From: Flavobacterium kayseriense
Lineage (GTDB): Bacteria > Bacteroidota > Bacteroidia > Flavobacteriales > Flavobacteriaceae
Direction: 5' to 3'
Assembly (NCBI RefSeq): GCF_014305095.1
Contig: NZ_JACRUI010000002.1
Coordinates: 1-64,000 of the forward strand
DNA: 64,000 nt
Shown here piece by piece: positions 53,184 to 61,879 of this stretch. The translations under genes were made by a program, and so were the position numbers. Below the pieces are notes generated by a model. It worked only from the letters and a program-made list of their open reading frames with translations. It searched no databases and was not told where the DNA came from. The number at the start of each line of letters is the position of its first letter. Position 1 is the stretch's first letter.

Positions 53184-56100
53184 TCTCTTTTTAACCATTT
53201 ACAAAATAATCTCTCTAAATCAGCAATAGTGATAGGTTTAGGCATGTAATCATCCATTCCTGATTCAAAACATTTTTCTTTCTCACCAATTAAAATACCT
53301 GCTGTTACTGCGATAATAGGAGTTCTAGAGTTTTTCTCTATTGCTCTTATTTCGGTCGCAGCTTCGTAACCATTCATATTTGGCATCTGAACATCCATTA
53401 AGATAAGATCCGGAGATTCATTTTTAAATGCTTCTACCGCAACCGCACCATCTATGGCTTCTATCAAAATACAATTTGGAAAAACACGTTTCACCAAAGT
53501 CCTAGCCAAAAACATGTTTATTTTATTATCTTCTACAATTAAAATTTTCTTGCTTTCCAAATCTTGAAGCTGCTTAACATCATTCACAATTGTATTTTTA
53601 CTGTTATTATCGTTCATTAAACCTATACTTTCTTTTACTTTTTTTAATTTAATAGTGAAGAAAAAATCACTGCCCTCACCATGTACACTTGCTAACTGAA
53701 GCTTGCTATTCATCAGTTGCAATAGCTGGTTTGAAATTGCTAATCCTAAACCTGTACCACCAAATTTTCTGCTTGTTGAGTTATCCTCTTGTACAAAAGA
53801 ACTAAATATTTTCTTGCTACTATCGTCTTTTACTCCAATTCCAGTATCTTTTACTGAAAACAGAATATCGAAGCAATCTCCTTCTGTACTTACAGTTGCA
53901 CTAACGCTTAATTTAACCTCCCCTTTAAGAGTGAATTTAAGAGCATTACTCAGTAAATTCACTAAAACTTGCTTTAGTCTAAAAGAATCAGCTTCGACAT
54001 ACTGTGGAGTACTATCATCTATAACCAAGATTAAACCAATATTTTTTTGAATAGCTAAATACTTAAACATATCCTTTGTCTGATTAAGTAGCTCAAACAA
54101 ATCTATTTTTTCTGGATTAAGTTCTAATTTACCTGATTCAATCTTGGAAAAATCTAGCACATCGTTCACAATATGCATTAGTGAATTAGCGGATTCATTC
54201 ACTGTCGATAAATACTCAAATTGATTTGCACTAAGGTCTGTTTTCATCAATAAATCAGTAAAACCAATTATTCCATTTAGAGGCGTCCTGATTTCGTGGC
54301 TCATATTTGCTAGAAAATCTGTTTTTGCTTTATTAGCTGCTTCTGCCAACTCCTTTGCCGTTATAATTTCATTTTCCATGATTTTTTGTTCACTGATATC
54401 AATGAAACTAATTACCACTTCTGTTATTTCATTAAATTCATTTAACATTGGGTAACCACTCACTAAAACCCATACAATTTTTCCCGTTGCTGAATGCCAC
54501 CTACCCATGGTGAATTTATTAATCGCTTTTTTATATTTTAAAATTTTTGAGATTGGGTAATCCTTAGACACCATCACTGATTCATCCTCATTAATAAATT
54601 GCCATTCTTCATAATGGATATCTTTACCTACAAGGTTTTGTGAAGTCATACCTAAAAGTTGAGTTGCTTTTTTATTGTACTTTAAGATTTTACCATCACT
54701 TGCATGAACAACTATTCCAGCCTCTAAATTATTGAGAAGACCCTTGTATCGCTTCTCGCTGTTTAATAAAGCTTCATCTCCTTTTTTTGCGGTGGTTATA
54801 TCTCTAGCTAAACAAATAAAATGAGCTATCTCATCATCGCTACTTTCCATAGGCGCAATAGACAACTCAAACCAAAATTCACCTGTAGGCAATTTCAATT
54901 TATATTGAATTCCTGTAGAGACCCCATTTTCTGAAGCCTCTTTTAGAGCAAGCATAGAAGCTTGTGCCGCCTCTTTAGGAAATACATCTAAAATATTTTT
55001 GTTTAAAAACTTTTCAGGCGGTAATAAGAGTAAATCGTTACGATTAGAATAATAATTATGAAAAGTGCCATCTAAACTAACTTCGAACATAAGATCAGGA
55101 ATAGCTTCAATTATAGCCTCCATCTTTTTATTTATTTTTTTGAACTCCTCTTCTGCTAATTTACGAGCGGTAATATCAGTTATCGTACCCACATAACCTA
55201 CGATCTCATTCTCTGAATTCCTTTCCATAATGGCTTGACCCATTACCCAGATAATTGTTCCATCCTCTCGTAAAAAGCGGTATTCAGAAATTGAAATTTC
55301 TTGCTCTGAAGCCGCTCTTTTCCAATCTTCAAAGATCACTATTTTGTCATCAGGATGTACAGCATCTAGCCAACCATCACCAATCGCTTTTTGAAATGTG
55401 AAGCCTGATATTTCACACCATCTTGAATTAACGTATGTTGTATACCCTGTTGCATCTGTTCGAAAAATACCTACAGGAGACACCTCCGTCAGTGTATGAT
55501 ATCGCTTTTCACTCTCATAAATTGCAGCTTCTGCCGCTCTCCTTCTCTCTTCTTTTTCGAACAATTCTAAAGCAAATGAAACATCATCAGTAGCTTCCGT
55601 TAGCAATGCAATTTCCTCAGCATCAAAAAAGTTTTTTTCATCTGCATAAAAAGTAAAAACACCTATTACCTTACCAAAACTAAAAATAGGCAACGTCATT
55701 AGTGATAGGTATCCTCTATCCAAAGCATTTTTCCTCCATGGAATCATGCTAGAATCAGTTTCGATATCATTGCAAATAATAGCATCTCTAGAACGTATTG
55801 CTCTGCCAACTGGACCACATCCTTCTGGCTTACTTTGATCAGTAGATATTACTTTAATACTTGAATGGTAATTATTATCTTCACCCGAAATCATAACAGG
55901 CAAGACTTGCTGTTTGACTTCATCTACTAATCCTATCCATGCCATTTTAAAATGACCACATTCTACGGCGATACTACACGCCTCTTCAAACAATTCCTCT
56001 TTATTCTTAGTACGAACAATCATTTGATTGATCTGACTTATAAAAAGATAAAGTCGATTAGCTTTATTAATCTTTTCTCTGGCTAAAATTGATTTACTAA

Positions 56101-57298
56101 TATCATTTACAACACCGTGACATATTACCGTTCCATCCTGCTCTACAATCGGTAACGAATGTACCTCATGCCAAACCATACCTTTTATTGGGTGCATGTA
56201 TCGATATTGCATTTTCAAAGGAACTAATTCCTCCTTTGTCTTTTTTACCTTAGTCAATAATAAATCGATATCATCTTTATGAATCAAATTAAATATCTCA
56301 TCGGTATTGTTATTCATTTCACTTAAAGTAAAACCGAAAACATCTTTAATTGCATCGCTAGCATAGGAGAAAAACAAATTGCCTTCCTCAGTAAAACGCA
56401 TCGAATAAACCATACCAGTTGATGTAGCAGCTATTTTTGCAAACTTATCCCGCTCCTTTCGCAAAGTTTCAATTGCGATTTTGCTTTCTGTGACATCTCT
56501 AAAGTCTGCAACGATTCCGTTAATATTGGTATCTGACAGATAATTAGTTATATAACCTTCTAACCAAATATAATTTCCTTTTTTATGCTTAGCTCTAAAA
56601 AGTATGGGAATCGCTATTCCCGGTTTATCTAATGCTTCTTTAATTTTATCATTAACCGTAAGCAGAAAATCAGGATGATAATATTCTTCATCGGATAATT
56701 GAGAGTATTCCTCATCAGTATAACCATTAGTGTGAAAGGAAGAAGGACTTCTAAACAAAACCTTAGTCTCTGCATTAAAAAGAGTAAATATACCATCTCC
56801 ATTTTCAAGTAAAGCACGATAACGAGCTTCATTTTGAGAACTCATTACATTTAAATCTTTAGAAACTGAACGATTATAACCGACGATATAAACAAGATTG
56901 GCCTCGACATCAACAATTGTAACGACCCAATCAATTTCTAGAACTTCTGCTCTTGCTGTTACACATTTACTGTTAATACTATCACTTGTTTCTCCACTAA
57001 CAATTTTATTAAAAAGAACTTTAGAAGTACTTTTTTCAAGTGGATCGAACAAATCAAAAAAAGTAGTACCTAAAAGTTCCTCTTTCGTAAATCCTAAAAT
57101 CGACATAAAAGTAGTATTTGCATCTTCAAATAAACCATCAAAAGATAGAATGCAAGCAAAATCTTTTGAATATCTTAAACTTAGCTCAAAATTAGACACC
57201 AGTCTTTTTAAGCTAGATTGATGGTTCGATGATAACACCGAATCCTGCGGTTTTTTGAGCAAATCATCACTAGACGACATTCCTTCAATAGTATTCAT
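53180..57298 (-). CDS. Multi-PAS/GAF hybrid sensor histidine kinase
   Basis: The 1372-residue cytosolic kinase has no membrane segment. I read three N-terminal PAS domains (about 35-150, 155-275, 285-405), a GAF domain (about 415-580, with a GCGPVGRAI segment), and three more PAS domains (about 590-715, 725-845, 850-975). The His-kinase core (about 985-1215) carries FLANMSHEIRTPLNGI and NLLSNALKFT. A receiver (about 1245-1370) has LIVEDNKINM, phospho-Asp in LILMDVQMPNMNG and MPKPI. At least six stacked PAS modules suggest integration of several cytoplasmic signals. No response regulator gene is adjacent. Confidence 0.94.
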   Translation of the reverse strand: MNTIEGMSSSDDLLKKPQDSVLSSNHQSSLKRLVSNFELSLRYSKDFACILSFDGLFEDANTTFMSILGFTKEELLGTTFFDLFDPLEKSTSKVLFNKIVSGETSDSINSKCVTARAEVLEIDWVVTIVDVEANLVYIVGYNRSVSKDLNVMSSQNEARYRALLENGDGIFTLFNAETKVLFRSPSSFHTNGYTDEEYSQLSDEEYYHPDFLLTVNDKIKEALDKPGIAIPILFRAKHKKGNYIWLEGYITNYLSDTNINGIVADFRDVTESKIAIETLRKERDKFAKIAATSTGMVYSMRFTEEGNLFFSYASDAIKDVFGFTLSEMNNNTDEIFNLIHKDDIDLLLTKVKKTKEELVPLKMQYRYMHPIKGMVWHEVHSLPIVEQDGTVICHGVVNDISKSILAREKINKANRLYLFISQINQMIVRTKNKEELFEEACSIAVECGHFKMAWIGLVDEVKQQVLPVMISGEDNNYHSSIKVISTDQSKPEGCGPVGRAIRSRDAIICNDIETDSSMIPWRKNALDRGYLSLMTLPIFSFGKVIGVFTFYADEKNFFDAEEIALLTEATDDVSFALELFEKEERRRAAEAAIYESEKRYHTLTEVSPVGIFRTDATGYTTYVNSRWCEISGFTFQKAIGDGWLDAVHPDDKIVIFEDWKRAASEQEISISEYRFLREDGTIIWVMGQAIMERNSENEIVGYVGTITDITARKLAEEEFKKINKKMEAIIEAIPDLMFEVSLDGTFHNYYSNRNDLLLLPPEKFLNKNILDVFPKEAAQASMLALKEASENGVSTGIQYKLKLPTGEFWFELSIAPMESSDDEIAHFICLARDITTAKKGDEALLNSEKRYKGLLNNLEAGIVVHASDGKILKYNKKATQLLGMTSQNLVGKDIHYEEWQFINEDESVMVSKDYPISKILKYKKAINKFTMGRWHSATGKIVWVLVSGYPMLNEFNEITEVVISFIDISEQKIMENEIITAKELAEAANKAKTDFLANMSHEIRTPLNGIIGFTDLLMKTDLSANQFEYLSTVNESANSLMHIVNDVLDFSKIESGKLELNPEKIDLFELLNQTKDMFKYLAIQKNIGLILVIDDSTPQYVEADSFRLKQVLVNLLSNALKFTLKGEVKLSVSATVSTEGDCFDILFSVKDTGIGVKDDSSKKIFSSFVQEDNSTSRKFGGTGLGLAISNQLLQLMNSKLQLASVHGEGSDFFFTIKLKKVKESIGLMNDNNSKNTIVNDVKQLQDLESKKILIVEDNKINMFLARTLVKRVFPNCILIEAIDGAVAVEAFKNESPDLILMDVQMPNMNGYEAATEIRAIEKNSRTPIIAVTAGILIGEKEKCFESGMDDYMPKPITIADLERLFCKWLKRD

Positions 57299-57696
57299 AA
57301 ATAAAAGGTAAGACTATTTAGTTTGTATAATTCAGGTAGTACTCGATAATTTTTTATAATTTCTGTACTTAAACTTACAAAGATTAAAGTTATGTAATTT
57401 AAGTACAAATCTTTATAAAAAGAGGACAAAATAAAGTCTGAAGATTAAAAATTCACCATGTAAAATACAAAAAAACACAATAAAAATTAGCAGAATAATA
57501 TCCCCACATCAAAAAATAAAAAAAATATATTTACAAAATTATGTAAATCAACTGATTACAACATGATAGAACAAATTACAAAAAGAAATTTTTAAAACAA
57601 CCGATAATTTTGTTTTCATACTAACTAACAAAAACCATAATGCACGACATCTACTTAATAGCATCTAATCCTGCTTAACAAAAAAAAATGTTAAAC
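57299..57696. other. Intergenic region with one inverted repeat
   Basis: About 400 AT-rich bases separate the divergent kinase and MarR genes. The only structure I see is TGTACTTAAA (57364-57373) with its complement TTTAAGTACA (57398-57407), close to where the kinase promoter should lie. No gene is evident. Confidence 0.5.
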
Positions 57697-57742
57697 ATTT
57701 GTATATACAAATTAAAAAAGTGTTACATTTGTATCAACAAAT
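57697..57742 (+). promoter_or_regulatory. Promoter with twin MarR-type operators
   Basis: Two 16-bp palindromes, ATTTGTATATACAAAT (57697-57712, perfect) and ATTTGTATCAACAAAT (57727-57742, one central break), are spaced 30 bases start to start. The first contains the TTTG of the -33 element. The second overlaps the -7 box TACATTTG (57724-57731), with 22 bases between TTG and TA. The MarR gene starts 5 bases after the second site. This geometry predicts direct autorepression. Confidence 0.75.
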
Positions 57743-57747
57743 AAGAA

Positions 57748-58209
57748 ATGATTATGAAAATTGAAGATGTAATAAAATCAACAGTAACACTAGCTGATGA
57801 TCATAAAATTATTTTGAACATAATGTATACACAAAATGTAATTAATGAAAAGTTTAATGAAATTTTAAAACCTCATGATATCTCTGGAGAACAATATAAT
57901 GTTTTAAGAATTTTAAGAGGACAAAAAGGCAACCCTGCTAATATGTCGATGATCCAGGAAAGGATGATTGCAAGAACAAGCAATACAACTAGACTTGTAG
58001 ATAAATTACTTCTAAAGGAATATGTTACACGTAAAGTATGTCCTGAAAACAGAAGAAAAATTGAAGTTTTGATTACTCAAAAAGGACTAGACATTTTAAT
58101 TCAACTTGATCCAAAAGTACTCGAACACAATAGTTCACTAGCAAAAAGGCTGAACACCGACGAACAAAAGCAACTTAATACCTTACTAGAAAAATTTAGA
58201 AATCAATAA
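57748..58209 (+). CDS. MarR-family transcriptional regulator
   Basis: The 153-residue protein is a typical MarR dimer subunit with a central winged helix-turn-helix (about 45-115). EQYNVLRILRGQKG, MSMIQERMIARTSNTTRLVDKLL and the wing VTRKVCPENRRKIEVLITQKG are recognisable, framed by N- and C-terminal dimerisation helices. One Cys lies at the tip of the wing (KVCPENRR), a place where redox or quinone sensing could occur. It precedes a nitroreductase and a YceI gene by 9 and 38 bases. It very likely represses this operon through the twin palindromes at its promoter. An ATG two codons later is an alternative start. Confidence 0.93.
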   Translation: MIMKIEDVIKSTVTLADDHKIILNIMYTQNVINEKFNEILKPHDISGEQYNVLRILRGQKGNPANMSMIQERMIARTSNTTRLVDKLLLKEYVTRKVCPENRRKIEVLITQKGLDILIQLDPKVLEHNSSLAKRLNTDEQKQLNTLLEKFRNQ

Positions 58210-58218
58210 TAAACCATT

Positions 58219-58851
58219 ATGAACACATTTATAGAAAACCAAAATTGGCGTTATGCCACAAAAAAATTTGACAGCAATAAAAAAGTAAGCGCTACTGATT
58301 TAGAAATATTAAAAGAAGCAATTCGCTTAAGCGCCTCTTCGTATGGATTACAACTTTACAAAGTATTGATTATTGAAAATACCGAATTAAAAACTAAACT
58401 ATTACCGGCCTCTTTTGGGCAAACGCAAGTGGTAGATGCGTCGCACTTAATCATTTTTGCAAATCAAACTAATGTGGGCGATGCAGAGATTGATGCATAC
58501 CTTGAAAACACAAGTGCAACAAGAGAAATTCCTTTAGAAGCGTTAGCTGGTTACGGTAGTTTCATGAAAAGCACCATTAATCCCATGGCTGACGACTTAA
58601 AGAACATTTGGACATCAAAACAAACTTACATCGCTATGGCCAATTTATTGCATGCTGCAGCTGAGTTAAAAATTGACACAACACCAATGGAAGGATTCAA
58701 CGCGGCGCAATACAATGAAATTTTAGGATTAGGTGTTTTAAACTTAAATGCATCTGTAGTAGTACCAATAGGATACCGTCATGAAGAAGATGAAACACAA
58801 CATTTTAAAAAAGTTAGAAAAGCAGAAAAAGATCTTTTTATTCAACTATAA
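58219..58851 (+). CDS. NAD(P)H-dependent nitroreductase-family oxidoreductase
   Basis: The 210-residue flavoenzyme belongs to the NfsB-like nitroreductase fold. The N-terminal RYATKKFDSNKKV binds FMN phosphate. The middle part has SASSYGLQLYKVLIIE, and the late part ATPMEGF-type residues (DTTPMEGFNAAQYNEILGL) and VVVPIGYRHEEDETQ. These enzymes reduce quinones, nitro compounds or flavins. In an operon with MarR and YceI, detoxification of quinone-like or electrophilic compounds is the likely role. The physiological substrate is unknown. Confidence 0.92.
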   Translation: MNTFIENQNWRYATKKFDSNKKVSATDLEILKEAIRLSASSYGLQLYKVLIIENTELKTKLLPASFGQTQVVDASHLIIFANQTNVGDAEIDAYLENTSATREIPLEALAGYGSFMKSTINPMADDLKNIWTSKQTYIAMANLLHAAAELKIDTTPMEGFNAAQYNEILGLGVLNLNASVVVPIGYRHEEDETQHFKKVRKAEKDLFIQL

Positions 58852-58889
58852 TTCACAACAAAACTTTACAACAATTAAAATTTAAGAAA

Positions 58890-59456
58890 ATGAAAAATTT
58901 AAAATCAGTAGCATTAGCATTAGCAGTAGTTTTTTCAGTAGCAACTACTACAGCACAAACAAAAAAAATTGATGCTTCAAAGAGTACAATCAACTGGGTA
59001 GGTAAAAAAGTAACTGGCGAGCACAGCGGAACGGTTAATTTTAAAGATGGAGCGGTTGTTCTTAAGGGAACTAAATTAGTTGGAGGAACTTTTACTGTTG
59101 ATATGACCTCATTAACTGCAACTGATCTTCAAGGAGATTCACAAGGAAAACTAAATGGTCACTTGAAATCAGAAGATTTCTTTGGAACGGAAAAATACCC
59201 AACAGCAACATTAGTAATCAAAAAAATTGGGGCTAAATCCAAAAACGTATACAGTGCGGTAGCTGATTTAACAATTAAAGGAATTACTAATCCAGTATCT
59301 TTTGATATGACAGTAAATGGAAATACTGCAACATCTACTTTCAAAGTAGACAGAACAAAATACGACATCAAATACAATTCAGCAAGTATTTTTAGCTCAA
59401 TTGGGGACAAAGCGATATCTGATGAATTTGACTTAGCGATTGCTTTGAAATTCTAA
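58890..59456 (+). CDS. YceI-family periplasmic lipid-binding protein
   Basis: The 188-residue protein has a signal peptide (to about 22, TTTAQT). A YceI beta-barrel follows with STINWVGKKVTGEHSGTVNFKDGAV, SLTATDLQGDSQGKLNGHLKSEDFFGTEKYPTATLVI, and VDRTKYDIKYNSASIFSSIGDKAISDEF. Members bind polyprenyl or amphipathic molecules, such as isoprenoid quinones, in the periplasm. It is the last gene of the MarR operon and is followed by a strong terminator. Confidence 0.95.
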   Translation: MKNLKSVALALAVVFSVATTTAQTKKIDASKSTINWVGKKVTGEHSGTVNFKDGAVVLKGTKLVGGTFTVDMTSLTATDLQGDSQGKLNGHLKSEDFFGTEKYPTATLVIKKIGAKSKNVYSAVADLTIKGITNPVSFDMTVNGNTATSTFKVDRTKYDIKYNSASIFSSIGDKAISDEFDLAIALKF

Positions 59457-59477
59457 TTCCATACTTTACTAAAAATT

Positions 59478-59508
59478 AAAACCCAACAATTATATGTTGG
59501 GTTTTTTT
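59478..59508 (+). terminator. Terminator of the MarR operon
   Basis: AAAACCCAACA (59478-59488) pairs with TGTTGGGTTTT (59495-59505) around a six-base loop and continues into a T-run. Confidence 0.9.
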
Positions 59509-59566
59509 ATTATCAAAAAAATCTAACAAATTTTATAAAAAATACTCTTATTTTTAATTTTTTAAG

Positions 59567-59597
59567 TTTGATTAAATAAAATACATCCTTATATTTG
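59567..59597 (+). promoter_or_regulatory. Consensus promoter of the trp operon
   Basis: TTTG (59567-59570), exactly 19 bases, then TATATTTG (59590-59597) is a full Bacteroidetes -33/-7 promoter. Transcription should begin within a few bases of 59602, where the leader peptide ATG lies. Confidence 0.8.
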
Positions 59598-59601
59598 TAG
59601 C

Positions 59602-59658
59602 ATGAAAACGATTACAAACAATACTTGGTGGTGGAACAATTTACGTCATACGTCGTGA
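59602..59658 (+). CDS. trp operon leader peptide
   Basis: An 18-codon frame encodes MKTITNNTWWWNNLRHTS and stops with TGA. Three consecutive Trp codons are decisive for a Trp-sensing leader. The ATG lies only 4 bases past the -7 box, so the message has almost no 5' leader and the start cannot rely on a ribosome-binding site. Ribosome stalling on the TGG codons (59626-59634) when charged tRNA-Trp is scarce would change folding of the downstream RNA and prevent the terminator at 59693-59725 from forming. Confidence 0.85.
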   Translation: MKTITNNTWWWNNLRHTS

Positions 59659-59692
59659 ACTGAGCTCCTATGGTATTATTAGATACAATTAT

Positions 59693-59725
59693 AAAAGGCT
59701 TGTCATGACGACAAGCCTTTTTTTT
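59693..59725 (+). terminator. trp attenuator terminator
   Basis: AAAAGGCTTGTC (59693-59704) pairs with GACAAGCCTTTT (59710-59721) around ATGAC, followed by a T-run. It precedes the first structural gene, so it acts as a regulatory stop. The leader segment CGTCAT (59644-59649) and GTCGT (59651-59656 region) can pair with ATGACG/ACGAC in the loop and 3' arm, which is a candidate antiterminator pairing. Confidence 0.85.
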
Positions 59726-59773
59726 GTGCTAAGAAAACAAAGAACAACACTATCAATCCTAAATACTATTCCT

Positions 59774-61174
59774 TTGAAACTATTTACATTAAAAACAAAA
59801 TACAAACAAATACTAGCAGATACAATTACTCCTGTAAGCTTGTATTTTAAAATTAGAGACAAATTCCCTAATAGTTTACTTTTAGAAAGTAGTGATTACC
59901 ATGGTAACGACAATAGTTTTTCTTACATCTGTTGCAATCCTATTGCATCTATTAAAATAGAAAACGAAATTATAACTAAACAGTATCCTGATGGAACTTC
60001 AGAACTAATAACAATTGACGATTCTATTGATATCCCTACTGTTATTCAGGAATTTTCAAGCCAATTCAAATCTGAAAAAAATGACTTTAAATTTATTAAC
60101 AATGGCTTATTTGGATACATTTCCTATGATGCGGTTCGTTATTTTGAAAAAGTCACCATAGCAAAAAAAGAAAACAGCAATACTATTCCAGATATCTACT
60201 ACGCAGTTTATCAAAATATTATCGCCATCAATCACTTTAAAAACCAAGCCTACATTTTTAGTCACAGCTTAGAAGGTGTTGATAATATTGCCGAGATTGA
60301 ACAGCTCATGCAATCTAGAAACCTGCCATCCTACAAATTCTCTAAAGTTGGTGATGGATTCTCTAATTTGACTGATGAAGAATTTAAACACAACGTTGCT
60401 CTTGCAAAAAAACATTGTTTCCGTGGAGATGTTTTTCAGTTAGTGCTATCTAGACGATTCACTCAAGGTTTTAAAGGAGATGAATTCAACGTTTATCGTG
60501 CATTACGAAGTATTAACCCTTCTCCCTATTTATTCTTTTTTGATTATGGCGATTTCAAAATATTTGGGTCTTCACCCGAAGCTCAAATCATCGTTAAAGA
60601 TAGAAAAGCCGAAATACATCCAATTGCTGGAACATTTAAAAGAACTGGCGACGACGAAAAAGATGCTGTATTAGCGAAACAATTATCTGAGGATAAAAAA
60701 GAAAATAGTGAACATGTGATGCTCGTTGACCTCGCTCGCAATGATTTGAGCAGAAACGGACACCAAGTAAACGTAGAAAGTTATAGAGAGGTTCAGTTTT
60801 TTTCACATGTAATTCATCTTGTTTCTAAAGTTACAGGTTACCTTCATGAAAAAGCAACTACTATGCAAGTCGTAGCAGATACTTTTCCAGCCGGAACATT
60901 AAGCGGAGCGCCAAAACACAGAGCCATACAACTAATTGAAGAGTACGAAAAAACAAATCGTAATTTTTATGGAGGTGCAATAGGATTTATGGATTTTGAA
61001 GGCAACTTTAATCACGCCATAATGATTCGTACTTTTTTAAGTAAAAATCACCAATTACATTCACAGGCGGGAGCAGGAATTGTGGCTAGCTCCAATGAAG
61101 AAAGCGAAATGCAAGAAGTATACAATAAATTACGAGCATTAAATACGGCTTTAGATTTAGCGGAACAGATTTAA
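59774..61174 (+). CDS. trpE: Anthranilate synthase component I
   Basis: TrpE converts chorismate to anthranilate using ammonia delivered by TrpG. The 466-residue protein shows the N-terminal Trp-feedback region (LLLESSDYHGNDNSFSYICCNP) and the chorismate-enzyme C-terminal domain. Landmarks there are GDVFQLVLSRRF, SINPSPYLFFFDYGDFKIFGSSPEA, HPIAGTFKRTGDDEKD, EHVMLVDLARNDLSR, FPAGTLSGAPKHRA and YGGAIGF. I place the start at TTG 59774 (read as Met-Lys-Leu-Phe-Thr). The longer frame begins at an ATG inside the attenuator loop and would translate the terminator. No ATG lies between them. Confidence 0.95.
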   Translation: MKLFTLKTKYKQILADTITPVSLYFKIRDKFPNSLLLESSDYHGNDNSFSYICCNPIASIKIENEIITKQYPDGTSELITIDDSIDIPTVIQEFSSQFKSEKNDFKFINNGLFGYISYDAVRYFEKVTIAKKENSNTIPDIYYAVYQNIIAINHFKNQAYIFSHSLEGVDNIAEIEQLMQSRNLPSYKFSKVGDGFSNLTDEEFKHNVALAKKHCFRGDVFQLVLSRRFTQGFKGDEFNVYRALRSINPSPYLFFFDYGDFKIFGSSPEAQIIVKDRKAEIHPIAGTFKRTGDDEKDAVLAKQLSEDKKENSEHVMLVDLARNDLSRNGHQVNVESYREVQFFSHVIHLVSKVTGYLHEKATTMQVVADTFPAGTLSGAPKHRAIQLIEEYEKTNRNFYGGAIGFMDFEGNFNHAIMIRTFLSKNHQLHSQAGAGIVASSNEESEMQEVYNKLRALNTALDLAEQI

Positions 61175-61237
61175 TAATAAATTCTTAAAGGAGGGAACTT
61201 TAAAAAATTTATTTTCTCCTTAAAAAAATAAAGTGCC

Positions 61238-61804
61238 ATGAAAAAAATATTAGTAATAGATAACTACGATAGCTTTACCTATAATTTAGTACATTATCTT
61301 GAAGACCTAAATTGTGAGGTTACTGTTTACAGAAATGATGAATTTGAGCTAGATGAAATAAGTCATTTCGACAAGATTTTACTTTCACCTGGACCGGGTA
61401 TACCTGATGAAGCCGGCTTATTAAAAGAAGTTATTAAAAAGTACGGACCTACTAAAAGCATTTTTGGTGTTTGCCTTGGTCAACAAGCGATAGGAGAAGT
61501 TTATGGGGGTACACTATCTAACCTTGACAAAGTGTATCATGGTGTGGCAACAAAAGTAAGAACTGTAGTCAATGATGAAATTCTTTTTAAAGGACTCGAA
61601 ACTGAGTTTGAAGTAGGTCGTTACCATTCGTGGGTGGTAGATACAACTTTGCCTGATGAACTAGAAGCAACTTCATTTGACGATAATGGTCAAGTTATGT
61701 CTTTGCGCCATAGAACGTACGACGTGCGAGGTGTACAGTTTCATCCTGAAAGTGTGCTAACTCCCACTGGAAAAAAAATGTTAGAAAACTGGGTAAACAG
61801 TTAA
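61238..61804 (+). CDS. trpG: Anthranilate synthase glutamine amidotransferase component
   Basis: The 188-residue class I amidotransferase supplies ammonia to TrpE. The triad is visible: Cys in FGVCLGQQAIGE, and His and Glu in VQFHPESVLTPTG. DNYDSFTYNLVHYL at the start and LLSPGPGIPDEAG (oxyanion region) complete the pattern. It is a separate gene from trpE and trpD, unlike the fused forms in some enterobacteria. It starts 63 bases after trpE; the gap holds only an imperfect inverted repeat (AAGGAG/CTCCTT). Confidence 0.96.
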   Translation: MKKILVIDNYDSFTYNLVHYLEDLNCEVTVYRNDEFELDEISHFDKILLSPGPGIPDEAGLLKEVIKKYGPTKSIFGVCLGQQAIGEVYGGTLSNLDKVYHGVATKVRTVVNDEILFKGLETEFEVGRYHSWVVDTTLPDELEATSFDDNGQVMSLRHRTYDVRGVQFHPESVLTPTGKKMLENWVNS

Positions 61805-61879
61805 ATTCAAAAACACACCATATTAAATCGAATGACTTTTAGGAATTCGAATTTCAACTTTAAGATTTACTTCAACAAA

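Noticed and set aside
53703..54050. 115-codon plus-strand frame inside the multi-PAS kinase
   Set aside because: It is antisense to the kinase ATPase domain and has no independent support.
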